Shown in pieces: positions 45,994 through 54,237 of a stretch of DNA of 64,000 bases. Within the stretch, counting starts at the first letter, position 1. Every line of letters begins with the position of its first letter. The stretch lies in the NCBI RefSeq assembly GCF_000364445.2, contig NZ_CP043538.1, positions 598,501-662,500 on the forward strand, read 5' to 3'. The notes below the pieces were generated by a model. It was not told the DNA's origin and did not search any database. It saw nothing but the letters and a program-made list of their open reading frames with translations. Position numbers and translations under genes: made by a program. Source of the stretch: Methylobacterium mesophilicum SR1.6/6 (lineage in GTDB: Bacteria; Pseudomonadota; Alphaproteobacteria; Rhizobiales; Beijerinckiaceae).

Positions 45994-46676
45994 AGGGCTT
46001 CGCCCGCAGGGCTCGGCAGGCGGCACCGAAGCCAGCGCCGATCGCGGGCCCGCTGAAACGCCTGCGGCGCGATCGGCGCGGCAGCGCCATCGTGGAATTT
46101 TCCATCATCCTGCCGATCCTCCTGGCGATCTGGGCGGGCATGACGGAACTCGCCCATGCCATCGACGAGTGGCGCAAGCTGACCCTGCTCGCCCGCACCG
46201 TGGCCGACCTGACCGCCCAGGGCGACACGCAGAACCCGATCAGCACGACGGTCATGAACGACATCGTCGCCTCGGCGACGCTGGTGATGCGCCCGTTCGA
46301 CACCTCGCAGGTGAAGATCGTCGTCAGCGCCATGGGCGTCGGTCTGCAGGGTGCCACCGTCATCCCGAAGGTCTGCTCGAGCGTCGCCAACGCCAACGCG
46401 ACGCCCCGCAACACCGGCGCGGCCAACGACCTGCTGGTTCCGCTCGGCTACCAGACCGCGGGCATGCGCTACGTCCTCGCCGAGGTCAGCGTCGGCTATA
46501 CGCCGATGATCGGCAGCGCCCTGGTGAAGCTCGCCAAGGGCATCAGCAGCACCATCACGTTCACCAGCAGCGTCCCCTGGCCAACCCGGGGCGGCAAGAC
46601 GTACGGGACCAACACCTACATGGAGGTTGTGGTCCCGGGCAAAAGCCCCACGGCGTGCGATGGCTCGACACCCTGA
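45987..46676 (+). CDS. TadE-like pseudopilin protein 2
   Basis: A 229-residue protein. The leader RLRRDRRGSAIVEFSIILPILLAIWAGMTELAHAID has the same G-S-A-I-V-E pattern (Glu at +5) as TadE. The mature part runs to a Gly/Thr-rich C-terminus (SSVPWPTRGGKTYGTNTYMEVVVPG). Start 45987 overlaps the previous gene, and its 3' end overlaps the next one by 17 bases, so all three form one translationally coupled set. A normal cofactor-free pilin-like part is expected; no catalytic motif is present. Confidence 0.85.
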   Translation: MLKGFARRARQAAPKPAPIAGPLKRLRRDRRGSAIVEFSIILPILLAIWAGMTELAHAIDEWRKLTLLARTVADLTAQGDTQNPISTTVMNDIVASATLVMRPFDTSQVKIVVSAMGVGLQGATVIPKVCSSVANANATPRNTGAANDLLVPLGYQTAGMRYVLAEVSVGYTPMIGSALVKLAKGISSTITFTSSVPWPTRGGKTYGTNTYMEVVVPGKSPTACDGSTP

Positions 46677-48375
46677 CCCCCCTTCCCCCCGCGGCAGGCG
46701 CGGCCTGGCCCAGGATCGGCGCGGCAACGTCGCGATCCTGTTCGCGTTCCTCAGCGTGCCGATGCTGATGCTCTCGGGTGCGGCCATCGATTACGGCTTC
46801 GCGACCCGCCTCGAGACGAAGCTGCAGGCGGCGGCCGATGCCACGGCCCTGCTCCTGTGCCAGACGCCGCTGAGCACGACGACGGCGGATCTCAACGCCA
46901 TGGCGCAGACGACGATGGGCGGCGCGATGGGTGTGGCGGATCTCGTGGTCGATCCGCTGGCGATCACCAGCAACCCGCGCCAGATCACCCTGACGGCCCA
47001 CAAGCTGTCGACGACCTTCTTCGGCAAGTTCACCGGGACCACGCGCATCAATCCCGGCGCGACCTCGCAATGCGCCACGCCCCTGCCGAAAACCTTCGAG
47101 ATCGCGCTGGTTCTCGACAACACCGGATCGATGTCCGCCTCGAGCGGCGGCCAGTCGAAGCTGCAGGCAGTCCAGACCGCGGCGACGAACTTCGTCAACT
47201 ACGTCTACACCAACAGCGCCTTCTCCAGCGCCACGCGGATCGCGATCGTGCCGTTCGCGGGCGCGGTGGCGGTCGACCCGTCGGCGTATCGCTATGCCTC
47301 CTGGATCGACGTGTACGGTCAGTCGAGCTACCACTGGCTCAACGTCGGCTCGCTGACCGGAACAGGCATCACCAGCCGGTTCGACATCTTCAACAAGCTT
47401 CAGAACGCCAATTCCGGCTGGGGGTGGGCAGGCTGTCTGGAGACGCTGCCGTATCCGTTGAATGTCCAGGATGGGGCACCGGCGGGGAGCAACAAGGACT
47501 CGCTCTACGTTCCGCTTTTTGCGCCCGACGAGCCCGGCGACGGCAGCAGCGGCTACTCCGCCTACACCTACAGCGGCACCCAATACATAAGCTTCAATAG
47601 CTACATCGACGACAATACCAACAGTCTGACCTGCTCCAAGTGGCCGCAAAATCAGAGCTTCCAGAACGCCGAGGGTCGCGCCTGCAAATATCTCAATCCC
47701 AGAACCCCGTCGCCGACCTCGTCGAATCCCTATACCGGCATTCCGAACGGTCCGAATTTCGGCTGCACGACACAACCGCTCCAGCGCCTCACCAAAGACA
47801 CGGCGGTTCTGAAGAACCTCATCAACAAGATGGCGCCGCTGGGATCGACCAACATCCATGAGGGCTTCATGTGGGGCTGGCGAGCGCTCTCGCCGCTCAG
47901 CGTCTTCGCGGACGGCGCCGCCTACTCCTCCGCCTCCAACACCACGAATGCGAACGCCATCAACAAAATCATCATCCTGATGACGGACGGAACCAACAGC
48001 TGGCCGGACAATCCCTACACCAATTACAATAATTCAATGTATTTTGCCGCCGGCTATTTTAAGAATTGGGACGGCTCCACTCCCAACAGCCGGCTTCCGC
48101 CCACCAATCAGAACATCACAGACGCGCCCAGCGCCAGGAATGCCCTGGACGCACTCACCGCTCTGTCCTGCAAGAACGCGAAGGCGGTCAACATCTCGAT
48201 CTACACGATCGGGTTCAGCATCGCGTCCGATCCGATCGACTCAGCGGGGCAGACGCTCCTGAAAAACTGTGCCTCGTCACAGGATCAGTACTTTCTGGCC
48301 AACGACTCGGACGGCCTGCTCGATGCCTTCCAGAAAATTCAGGCCAGCATCGGGAAATTGCGGCTGACGCAGTGA
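46660..48375 (+). CDS. TadG-like protein with von Willebrand factor A domain
   Basis: A 571-residue protein. The N-terminus RRGNVAILFAFLSVPMLMLSGAAIDYGF is a TadG-type pilin-like helix. A vWA domain starts near 145: FEIALVLDNTGSMSASS has the metal-binding DxTGSxS motif (Asp153); later IIILMTDGTNSW continues it. A long middle region is rich in Ser, Asn, Tyr and Gly and has several Cys. TadG proteins act with TadE in assembly of tight-adherence pili. Start 46660 lies inside the previous gene. Codons from about 47580 to 48130 are clearly more AT-rich than the surroundings, which may mark a variable surface region. Confidence 0.85.
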   Translation: MARHPDPPSPRGRRGLAQDRRGNVAILFAFLSVPMLMLSGAAIDYGFATRLETKLQAAADATALLLCQTPLSTTTADLNAMAQTTMGGAMGVADLVVDPLAITSNPRQITLTAHKLSTTFFGKFTGTTRINPGATSQCATPLPKTFEIALVLDNTGSMSASSGGQSKLQAVQTAATNFVNYVYTNSAFSSATRIAIVPFAGAVAVDPSAYRYASWIDVYGQSSYHWLNVGSLTGTGITSRFDIFNKLQNANSGWGWAGCLETLPYPLNVQDGAPAGSNKDSLYVPLFAPDEPGDGSSGYSAYTYSGTQYISFNSYIDDNTNSLTCSKWPQNQSFQNAEGRACKYLNPRTPSPTSSNPYTGIPNGPNFGCTTQPLQRLTKDTAVLKNLINKMAPLGSTNIHEGFMWGWRALSPLSVFADGAAYSSASNTTNANAINKIIILMTDGTNSWPDNPYTNYNNSMYFAAGYFKNWDGSTPNSRLPPTNQNITDAPSARNALDALTALSCKNAKAVNISIYTIGFSIASDPIDSAGQTLLKNCASSQDQYFLANDSDGLLDAFQKIQASIGKLRLTQ

Positions 48376-48913
48376 CGGGTCGGCGGGACGCGGTCGGCCG
48401 TCCGGACGCCGCAGCCTCCGCGCCATCGGCCTTGCGAATACCGTCAGCCCGTTCGGCGATGCGCCACGGACGGCGCGGCGCGCGGCTCCCAGGGTCGCTG
48501 CGCGCCACGTGCACTGCGACAGATGCGTACGGTCTTCGCGCAAGGTTCCGCGGCGGGATCCAGTCGGAAATGTTCCGGCGAATCCCGCCCTGCCCTCATC
48601 CTGAGGTGCGGCGCAGCCGTCGCGAACGAGCGCTCCAGGGATCGCGGAGGCTTCTGGAGGGCATCTGCGAGGCCGGCGCTGTGCTTCGGGTTCTCAGGAA
48701 GAGGTGGAGAACCGGAGACCGCCTCGACGGTGTTCCGGGTTGTTTCGTGTTTCGCGAGTCCGCAGGAAGTCAGGCGGTACCCGCTCTTTGCGTGAGGCTG
48801 CGGCGAGGCAGGGAGATTCGCGTCTGCGTCGCAGATGACGGTTTTCTTAAGAGGCGGACGGTCCGACCGCGGCGAACCGCCGGCCAGGCTTACGATTCGC
48901 GTCCGTTCGAAGC
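48376..48913. other. long intergenic gap, no gene
   Basis: 538 bases between convergent tadG-like and dksA. CCCTCATCCTGAGGTG at about 48592-48609 is a short inverted repeat of a kind often scattered in genomes of this group. Short reading frames here have no family character. No strong terminator is seen. Confidence 0.5.
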
Positions 48914-49333
48914 TCAATCGTCGCGATACACGCGCTCGCGCCGCTCATGCCGCTCCTGCGCCTCCAGCGAGAGGGTGGCGATCGGCCGCGCGTCGAGGCG
49001 ACGGAGTGAGATCGGCTCGCCGGTCTCCTCGCAGAACCCGTAGGAGCCGTCCTCCAGCCGGGCGAGCGCCGCATCGATCTTGCCGGTCAGCTTGCGCTGG
49101 CGGTCCCGTGCGCGCAGCTCGATCGCCCGGTCCGTCTCGGACGAGGCGCGATCGGCAAGGTCGGGATGGTTCTCGTTCTCGCTCTGGAGCGCCACGAGAG
49201 TGTCCTGCGCCTCGCGCAGGATGTCGTTCTTCCAGCTCAGCAGCTTGCGGCGGAAATATTCGCGCTGCCGGTCATTCATGAAGGGCTCGTCGTCGGACGG
49301 GACGTAGCCGTCCTCCAGCGTCACCTTCGCCAT
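48914..49333 (-). CDS. dksA: DksA-type RNA polymerase-binding protein, one Cys
   Basis: A 139-residue DksA/TraR protein. The coiled-coil region with MNDRQREYFRRKLLSWKNDIL, and the tip and C-terminal helix (ARPIATLSLEAQERHERRE), are typical. It binds RNA polymerase in the secondary channel and works with ppGpp. The zinc finger of the Escherichia coli protein has four Cys; here only Cys101 (YGFCEETGEP) remains and the others are Thr, Ser/Leu or Ala. This is usual for alphaproteobacterial DksA, which is thought to work without a full zinc site. The start follows a normal leader (AKVTLEDGYVPSDDEPFMN). Confidence 0.92.
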   Translation of the reverse strand: MAKVTLEDGYVPSDDEPFMNDRQREYFRRKLLSWKNDILREAQDTLVALQSENENHPDLADRASSETDRAIELRARDRQRKLTGKIDAALARLEDGSYGFCEETGEPISLRRLDARPIATLSLEAQERHERRERVYRDD

Positions 49334-49506
49334 GCGTCACCCTCGCTGGATTCGAGCCGCCCACCTAGGGAGGGCCGGTGCGCGGCGCTGACGTGAGGTG
49401 CCGTATAGTCGAGGTGCCTGGGCGCCACAACGCGCAGCGAAGCGAGGCCTGTAACAGGCGGTCATTGCACGGGCCTGTGCGGCAAACCGGCCACGGTACA
49501 GACGAT

Positions 49507-50523
49507 TTACTCTGTCAGCCGCGCCCGCAACCGCACGATTGCAGCGCCAATCTCAGTCGTAAGCGCCCGGGCGAGCGGCAGCCTGTAATGGGTCTGATCG
49601 AAGAACTGGTCAGGATCCGCCGCCTCGGGACGCCCATCGCGCCAATCCACCACGGCGCTCAAGGAATGCGTCGCGAGCACGGACCGGATCTGTGCCCGGC
49701 AGGACGCCTCGGCTTCCGCGCGGCGACTGTGGGGCGGAGGTTCGGCGCGGGCATAGACCGGCGGGAAGACCACCACCACGGGCGTCCGCCCGGGGATGCG
49801 CGCCAGTTCCGCCCGCAACCGGTCGGCGATCGGGAAAGGGCCGCCGTGGTGCGGCTCGGCCTCGGGCCCGACCGGCTTTTCCAGGGCCGCCTTCTTGGCC
49901 GGATCGACGCCGAAGCCTTGGCTCAGATAGTTGCGCTCGTAATCCCACCAGCCGTCGGCGGCCGCCGTCTTGCGGTGCGGCCGCAGGAGCCAGCCGAGGC
50001 GGTTGATCGTCTCCTGCGCGGCGGAGAACCGGATCAATCCCCGCAGGTAGGCGGGCCAGTCGCCGATCAGCCAGTACGGGAAGCCGTGCTCGCTCGGGAA
50101 GGACGGATCGTCGGCGCACCAGAAGGCGTCGGCCGACAGCACGATCGCGTCGGGCCGGGCATGGTGCTGCAGGTACCAGCCGAGCAGCGCGAACTGCTCC
50201 GTGGGACCGGTCGCCGGCACTGACAACTGGACGAAGGGGATTCCGGTGAGCCGGCTCAAGGCCGCCGGTTCGATGAGCTGGATGTGCGAGTTACCGATCA
50301 GCGCCCCCGAATAGGCCGGGTCGCGTCCGCGCACGGCCGAGGCCGTCCGTGGGCCCTGGGGCCGGACTGCGCCGCGGGACAAGAGCTCGGAGCGGCCGGT
50401 ATCGTAGGGATCGACCGGAACCGCGAGGGCGAGGTAGCCGGCGAACAGCCCGATCACCGACAGGAGCAGGGTGCGGGCGAAGCCGCGCCAGTCCCGGTCC
50501 GGAATAGGTCGGGGAGCCACCAT
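49507..50523 (-). CDS. SGNH-like membrane-anchored hydrolase, partner of MBOAT
   Basis: A 338-residue protein with one N-terminal membrane anchor (TLLLSVIGLFAGYLALAV, about 18-36). The periplasmic part has IGNSHIQLI (Ser79) and, near the C-terminus, FFDQTHYR (Asp/His, about 307-310), the pattern of SGNH acetyl-esterase/transferase proteins such as AlgJ/AlgX. It starts only two bases after the end of the MBOAT gene. Together they could move acyl groups across the membrane to a surface polysaccharide; this is inferred from the pairing. Start 50523 is the Met before APRPIPDRDWRG; the frame is open upstream as a shadow of MBOAT. Confidence 0.75.
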   Translation of the reverse strand: MVAPRPIPDRDWRGFARTLLLSVIGLFAGYLALAVPVDPYDTGRSELLSRGAVRPQGPRTASAVRGRDPAYSGALIGNSHIQLIEPAALSRLTGIPFVQLSVPATGPTEQFALLGWYLQHHARPDAIVLSADAFWCADDPSFPSEHGFPYWLIGDWPAYLRGLIRFSAAQETINRLGWLLRPHRKTAAADGWWDYERNYLSQGFGVDPAKKAALEKPVGPEAEPHHGGPFPIADRLRAELARIPGRTPVVVVFPPVYARAEPPPHSRRAEAEASCRAQIRSVLATHSLSAVVDWRDGRPEAADPDQFFDQTHYRLPLARALTTEIGAAIVRLRARLTE

Positions 50524-50525
50524 CC

Positions 50526-51899
50526 TTAGAACTGGAAATAGATGAACTCGTAGTTCGCATCGTCGCCGATCTTCAGCAGGACGAGGACGAACAGGAGCGC
50601 GAAGCCGAAGGCGAGGAGCCGCCGCGGCGGCAGGCGGTGCACCGCCGTCCAGGCGGTGGGTCCGACCGTGGCGACGAGGGCGGCGACCGCGATGGTACGC
50701 CACTTGAAGCCCGAGCCCTTGGGCGCGAGGCCGAACAGGCCCTTGAACATCACGAGCGCCGCCTCGAAGCTGGTGGCCCGGAACAGCACCCAGGTCAGCA
50801 CGACGAACAGGCTGGTGAGCGCCCAGCCCAGCGGCGCGGGAATCGCGATCCGGGCGCGGCGCGCCAGCACGCCCGCACCGAGGCCGAGTCCGTGAAGCGC
50901 CCCCCAGGCCAGGAAGGTCAGGCCGGCCCCGTGCCAGAGACCACCCAGCGTCATGGTGGCGGCCAGCGCCCCGACCTGCCGCGGCAACCCGCGCCGGCTC
51001 CCGCCCATGGGGATGTAGAGATAGTCGCGCAGGAAGCGCGAGAGCGTCATGTGCCAGCGTCGCCAGAAGTCGCGCAGGGACGTGGCGCGGTAGGGCACGT
51101 CGAAGTTCTGCGGCAGGACGAGGCCGAACAGCAGCGCGATGCCGAGCGCCATGTCGGTGTAGCCGGAGAAGTCGAAATAGATCTGGAAGGTGAAGCCCAG
51201 CGTGGCCTGCCACGCCTCGACCACCGTCACGGCCTTGCCGGCGGCCGCCGCCTGGAAGACCGGGTTCACGTAGTCCGCGAGCGGATCGCCGAGGAAGACC
51301 TTCTTGGCCAGTCCCACCGTGAGCAGCATCAGCCCGCGGGCGAAGCGCTCGGCGGCGTCGGGCCGCGCGTAGGGCTGCTCGTCGAACTGATGCATGATCT
51401 CGCTCCAGCGCACGAGCGGGCCGGCGAGAACCTGAGGGAAGAAGGCGATGTAGAGGGCGTATTTCACGAGCCCGAAGGCCGGCGCCCGGCCGGCCCGCAG
51501 GTCGGCCAGGTACATGATGTGGTGGAAGGTGAAGAACGAGATGCCGAGCGGGAGCGCCAGCCCGAGCCGCGGCGCCTCCAGGCCGGGGATGAGGTTGGCG
51601 AGGTCGGCGAAGAAGTCGAGGTACTTGAACACCCCGAGCAGCGCGAGGTTGGCGGCTATGGCGGCCGGGATTAGCCAGCGGCCGGGCCGGCGGCGATAGG
51701 CCTGCGCGACGAACCAGTTGACTAGGATCGAGCCGGCGAGCAGCGGCACGAAGCGCACGTCCCACCAGCCGTAGAACACGAAGGACAGGACGACGAGGAG
51801 CGGCAGCCGCCACGCCGGCGCGGCGCGCGCCACCAGCCCGTGCAGGATCAGGGCGGCGGGCAGGAAGGCGAGAAGGAAGACGAAGGAGTTGAACAGCAT
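50526..51899 (-). CDS. MBOAT family O-acyltransferase
   Basis: A 457-residue membrane-bound O-acyltransferase of the AlgI type with about 10-12 helices. The catalytic His is in LGGLWHGAGLTFLAWG (about 323); FKYLDFFADLAN, PLGISFFTFHHIMYLADL, FFPQVLAGPLVRWSEIM, YFDFSGYTDMALGIALLFG and LRDFWRRWHMTLSRFLRDYLYIPMGG are the family core. It probably passes an acyl group to a periplasmic partner, here the SGNH-like protein. Start 51899 gives MLFNSFVFLLAF, the usual AlgI beginning; an in-frame Met at 51938 adds 13 residues. The polymer target is not encoded nearby. Confidence 0.9.
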   Translation of the reverse strand: MLFNSFVFLLAFLPAALILHGLVARAAPAWRLPLLVVLSFVFYGWWDVRFVPLLAGSILVNWFVAQAYRRRPGRWLIPAAIAANLALLGVFKYLDFFADLANLIPGLEAPRLGLALPLGISFFTFHHIMYLADLRAGRAPAFGLVKYALYIAFFPQVLAGPLVRWSEIMHQFDEQPYARPDAAERFARGLMLLTVGLAKKVFLGDPLADYVNPVFQAAAAGKAVTVVEAWQATLGFTFQIYFDFSGYTDMALGIALLFGLVLPQNFDVPYRATSLRDFWRRWHMTLSRFLRDYLYIPMGGSRRGLPRQVGALAATMTLGGLWHGAGLTFLAWGALHGLGLGAGVLARRARIAIPAPLGWALTSLFVVLTWVLFRATSFEAALVMFKGLFGLAPKGSGFKWRTIAVAALVATVGPTAWTAVHRLPPRRLLAFGFALLFVLVLLKIGDDANYEFIYFQF

Positions 51900-52057
51900 C
51901 GGGCGAGGCGGCGCGGAGGAGCCCGGACGGGCCGCCATTGTCTCCGAGCGGGAGGGACAGCCTTGTCGGGGATCGGCGCCGGGCCGTCAATCGGCGCTGT
52001 CACTCCGAGACGGTTTGTTCTAATGTACCTACCTCGCCACCGTCGGGAGAGCTGGTC

Positions 52058-52312
52058 ATGACAGTGACGACCCTGTCGAGCCGTGCGTTCCAACAGAACG
52101 CCAGTCACGCCCAGAAGGCGGCTGAGACAGGGCCGGTCTTCATCACGCGCCGCGGGGAGCCGGTTCAGGTCCTCTTGAGCATCGAGGCGTACCGCCAGCT
52201 CGCGAACCAGCGGTGCAACTTGGTCGAGGCCCTGTCGGCGCCCGGTCTCTCCGAGATCCCTCTCGAGGTTCCAAGGGTGGACAGCTTTCCATCGCCCACG
52301 GACCTCTCGTGA
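52058..52312 (+). CDS. Phd/YefM-family antitoxin
   Basis: An 84-residue protein. MTVTTLSSRAFQQNASHAQKAAETGPVFITRRGEPVQVLLSIEAYRQL is the Phd/YefM DNA-binding fold. The C-terminus (SEIPLEVPRVDSFPSPTDLS) is the flexible part that would wrap the toxin. GGGAGAG precedes the ATG. TTGTTCTAATGTAC around 52015-52028 may hold its promoter and operator. The stop overlaps the toxin start by four bases. Such antitoxins repress their own operon and block their toxin. Confidence 0.88.
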   Translation: MTVTTLSSRAFQQNASHAQKAAETGPVFITRRGEPVQVLLSIEAYRQLANQRCNLVEALSAPGLSEIPLEVPRVDSFPSPTDLS

Positions 52313-52749
52313 GCTTCCTGCTTGACACGAACGTCGTGTCTGAGCTGCGTAAGTCTGGCGACGGTCGAGCGGACGCCAACGTGACGCGCTGGCTGTCGGC
52401 TGAGGATGCGGGCCGCTTCTACTTATCGGCCATCACTGTGATGGAACTGGAGCTCGGTATCCGGCTGGTAGAGCGGCGCGACGCGGCGCAGGGCGCCCGT
52501 CTGCGCGCCTGGCTGGACGGGCAGGTTCTACCCGTATTCGCCGGACGGATTTTGCCGATCGACACGGCGGTCGCCCTGCGTTGCGCAGGCCTGCACGTCC
52601 CGGACCCACGGCCCGAGCGGGATGCCCTGCTCGCGGCGACCGCACTCGTCCACGCGATGACGGTGGTTACCCGCAATACCGCCGATTTTGTCCCGACCGG
52701 TGTGAGGATCGTCAATCCCTGGACATGGCCGACTTCTTCGCCGGCATGA
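52309..52749 (+). CDS. PIN-domain toxin (VapC family)
   Basis: A 146-residue PIN nuclease. The acidic site residues are all there: Asp6 (FLLDTNVVSEL), Glu46 (VMELELG), Asp105 (RDALLAATA) and Asp126 with Asn123 (TRNTADF). GTG 52309 overlaps the antitoxin stop (GTGA), so the pair is coupled. VapC toxins cut tRNA or rRNA. A toxin with a Phd-type antitoxin is a common mixed pair. No frameshift or missing residue is seen, so the module looks working. The base use is slightly less GC-biased than its neighbours. Confidence 0.9.
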   Translation: MSFLLDTNVVSELRKSGDGRADANVTRWLSAEDAGRFYLSAITVMELELGIRLVERRDAAQGARLRAWLDGQVLPVFAGRILPIDTAVALRCAGLHVPDPRPERDALLAATALVHAMTVVTRNTADFVPTGVRIVNPWTWPTSSPA

Positions 52750-52800
52750 GCGCAGCGAGGCGAGGGAGGGCAGCGCGACATCGGTGAGTGCGGCGCCAAT

Positions 52801-52826
52801 CCTGGATTGCTTCGCTGCGCTCGCAA
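52801..52826. repeat. 26-bp dispersed repeat, copy 2
   Basis: Same sequence as 20631-20656 (begins CCTGGATTGCTTCGCT) with one base changed. It lies between the PIN toxin gene and the Hsp70-like gene. Confidence 0.8.
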
Positions 52827-52835
52827 GGTCGGAGG

Positions 52836-54107
52836 TCACGCCCCGCGCCGGGCCGCCTCGATGGTCAGGCCGAGCCCCACCGAACCGAACGTGTCGCCTT
52901 CCACGACCCGCGCGGCGGGCAGCGCCGCGGTCAGCGCGGCGCGCAGGTGCGGCAGGCCGGTGGAGCCTCCGGTGAGGAACAGGGCGTCGATCCGCTCCGG
53001 CGCTAGTTCCGCCTGGGCGAGGCAGCGGTCGATCCGGGCCGCCACCGCACGGGCGAGGCCGCCGGTCTGGTCCGAGAGCGACGCGCGATCGACCTGCGCC
53101 GCCAGCCCGCGCTCCACGAAGCCGAGATCCAGCGCCGTCGCGCCGGCCTCCGAGGCCGCGATCTTGGCGCCCTCAACCGCTCCGGCCAGGGCGTGGCCGC
53201 GCTCGCCCTCGATCGCCGCGTGCAGCCGGCCGACGAGATCCGGCCGGGCGCAGTCGCGGATCACCTCGTCGATCTCGCGCAGGGTCTTCGGGTTGTAGAG
53301 GCGGTTGATCGCCGACCACGTGGCGAGGTCGTGATAGTAGGCGTTCGGGACGGCGAGGTCGCCCCGGCGCATCGGACTGCCGAGCCCCAGGAGCGGCATC
53401 ACCGTGCCGAGGCTGAGCTGCCGGTCGAAGTCGGTGCCGCCGATGCGCACGCCGTCGTTGGCCAGGATGTCGCCGGCCCGGTCCGGCTGCCCTTTCCGCT
53501 CGGGCGACAGCCGCACGATCGAGAAATCCGACGTGCCGCCGCCGATATCGGCGACCAAGGCGATCTGCTCCGACCGGACCTGCCGCTCGTAGTCGAGGGC
53601 CGCGGCGATCGGCTCGTACTGGAACGAGACCGCCCGGAAGCCGACGTCGCGGGCGATGTCGCGGAGCGTGTCCTCGGCGCGGCGATCGGCCTCCGGGTCG
53701 CCGTCGATGAAGTGGACCGGGCGACCGTGGACCACGCTGTCGAGGCTGCGGCCGCAGGCCGCCTCGGCCCTGTCCTTCACGGCCGCGAGGTAGCGGGCGA
53801 TGATGTCGCGCAGGCGCAGGCGCTGACGGCCGACCGGGGTGGCCTCGTCCATCAGAGGCGTACCCAGCACGGATTTCAGACCGCGCATCAGCCGGCCCGA
53901 CCGCCCCTCGACATAGGCGGCTGTCGCGGCGCGCCCGATCACCGGCTCCCGGCCGAGCTCGAAGAAGATCGCGCTGGGGATCGTCCGATGCGCGCCTTCC
54001 AGGGGCAGCAGGATCGGCCCGTCCGGGCCGGCAACGCCGAGGGTCGTATTCGACGTGCCGAAATCGAGGCCGCAGGCCGCCATCGTGGGGTGGGTCCGGA
54101 TGTCCAT
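52836..54107 (-). CDS. Hsp70 family protein without substrate-binding domain (YegD-like)
   Basis: A 423-residue actin-fold ATPase. The phosphate-1 loop GLDFGTSNTTLGVAG, phosphate-2 VADIGGGTSDFSIV (about 205-218) and adenosine LFLTGGSTGLPHLR motifs of Hsp70 are present. The protein ends soon after the nucleotide-binding domain (GSVGLGLTIEAARR), so there is no DnaK-type peptide-binding domain. It resembles YegD of enteric bacteria, whose task is unknown. The HerA-like gene is divergent, 130 bases away. It probably binds and hydrolyses ATP as a switch; that is inference. Confidence 0.88.
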   Translation of the reverse strand: MDIRTHPTMAACGLDFGTSNTTLGVAGPDGPILLPLEGAHRTIPSAIFFELGREPVIGRAATAAYVEGRSGRLMRGLKSVLGTPLMDEATPVGRQRLRLRDIIARYLAAVKDRAEAACGRSLDSVVHGRPVHFIDGDPEADRRAEDTLRDIARDVGFRAVSFQYEPIAAALDYERQVRSEQIALVADIGGGTSDFSIVRLSPERKGQPDRAGDILANDGVRIGGTDFDRQLSLGTVMPLLGLGSPMRRGDLAVPNAYYHDLATWSAINRLYNPKTLREIDEVIRDCARPDLVGRLHAAIEGERGHALAGAVEGAKIAASEAGATALDLGFVERGLAAQVDRASLSDQTGGLARAVAARIDRCLAQAELAPERIDALFLTGGSTGLPHLRAALTAALPAARVVEGDTFGSVGLGLTIEAARRGA

Positions 54108-54237
54108 GGGAGGGGCGTCGCCCTACAGGGTGGCGGCCCCGCGGTCCAGGGCGGCCGCGGCGCGGCAGACCTGTCCAGAAGCGTGGACAGCGCCGCCGCA
54201 GGCCCCCCGGACACGCGCGGCCGTGCTATGAGGCGCC

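Noticed and set aside
48376..48913. Short frames between tadG-like and dksA
   Set aside because: Codon use is random, starts lack ribosome sites and part of the stretch is a scattered intergenic repeat.
48914..49333. Loss of zinc-site cysteines in DksA as a defect
   Set aside because: DksA proteins of alphaproteobacteria commonly keep one Cys; the rest of the protein is intact.
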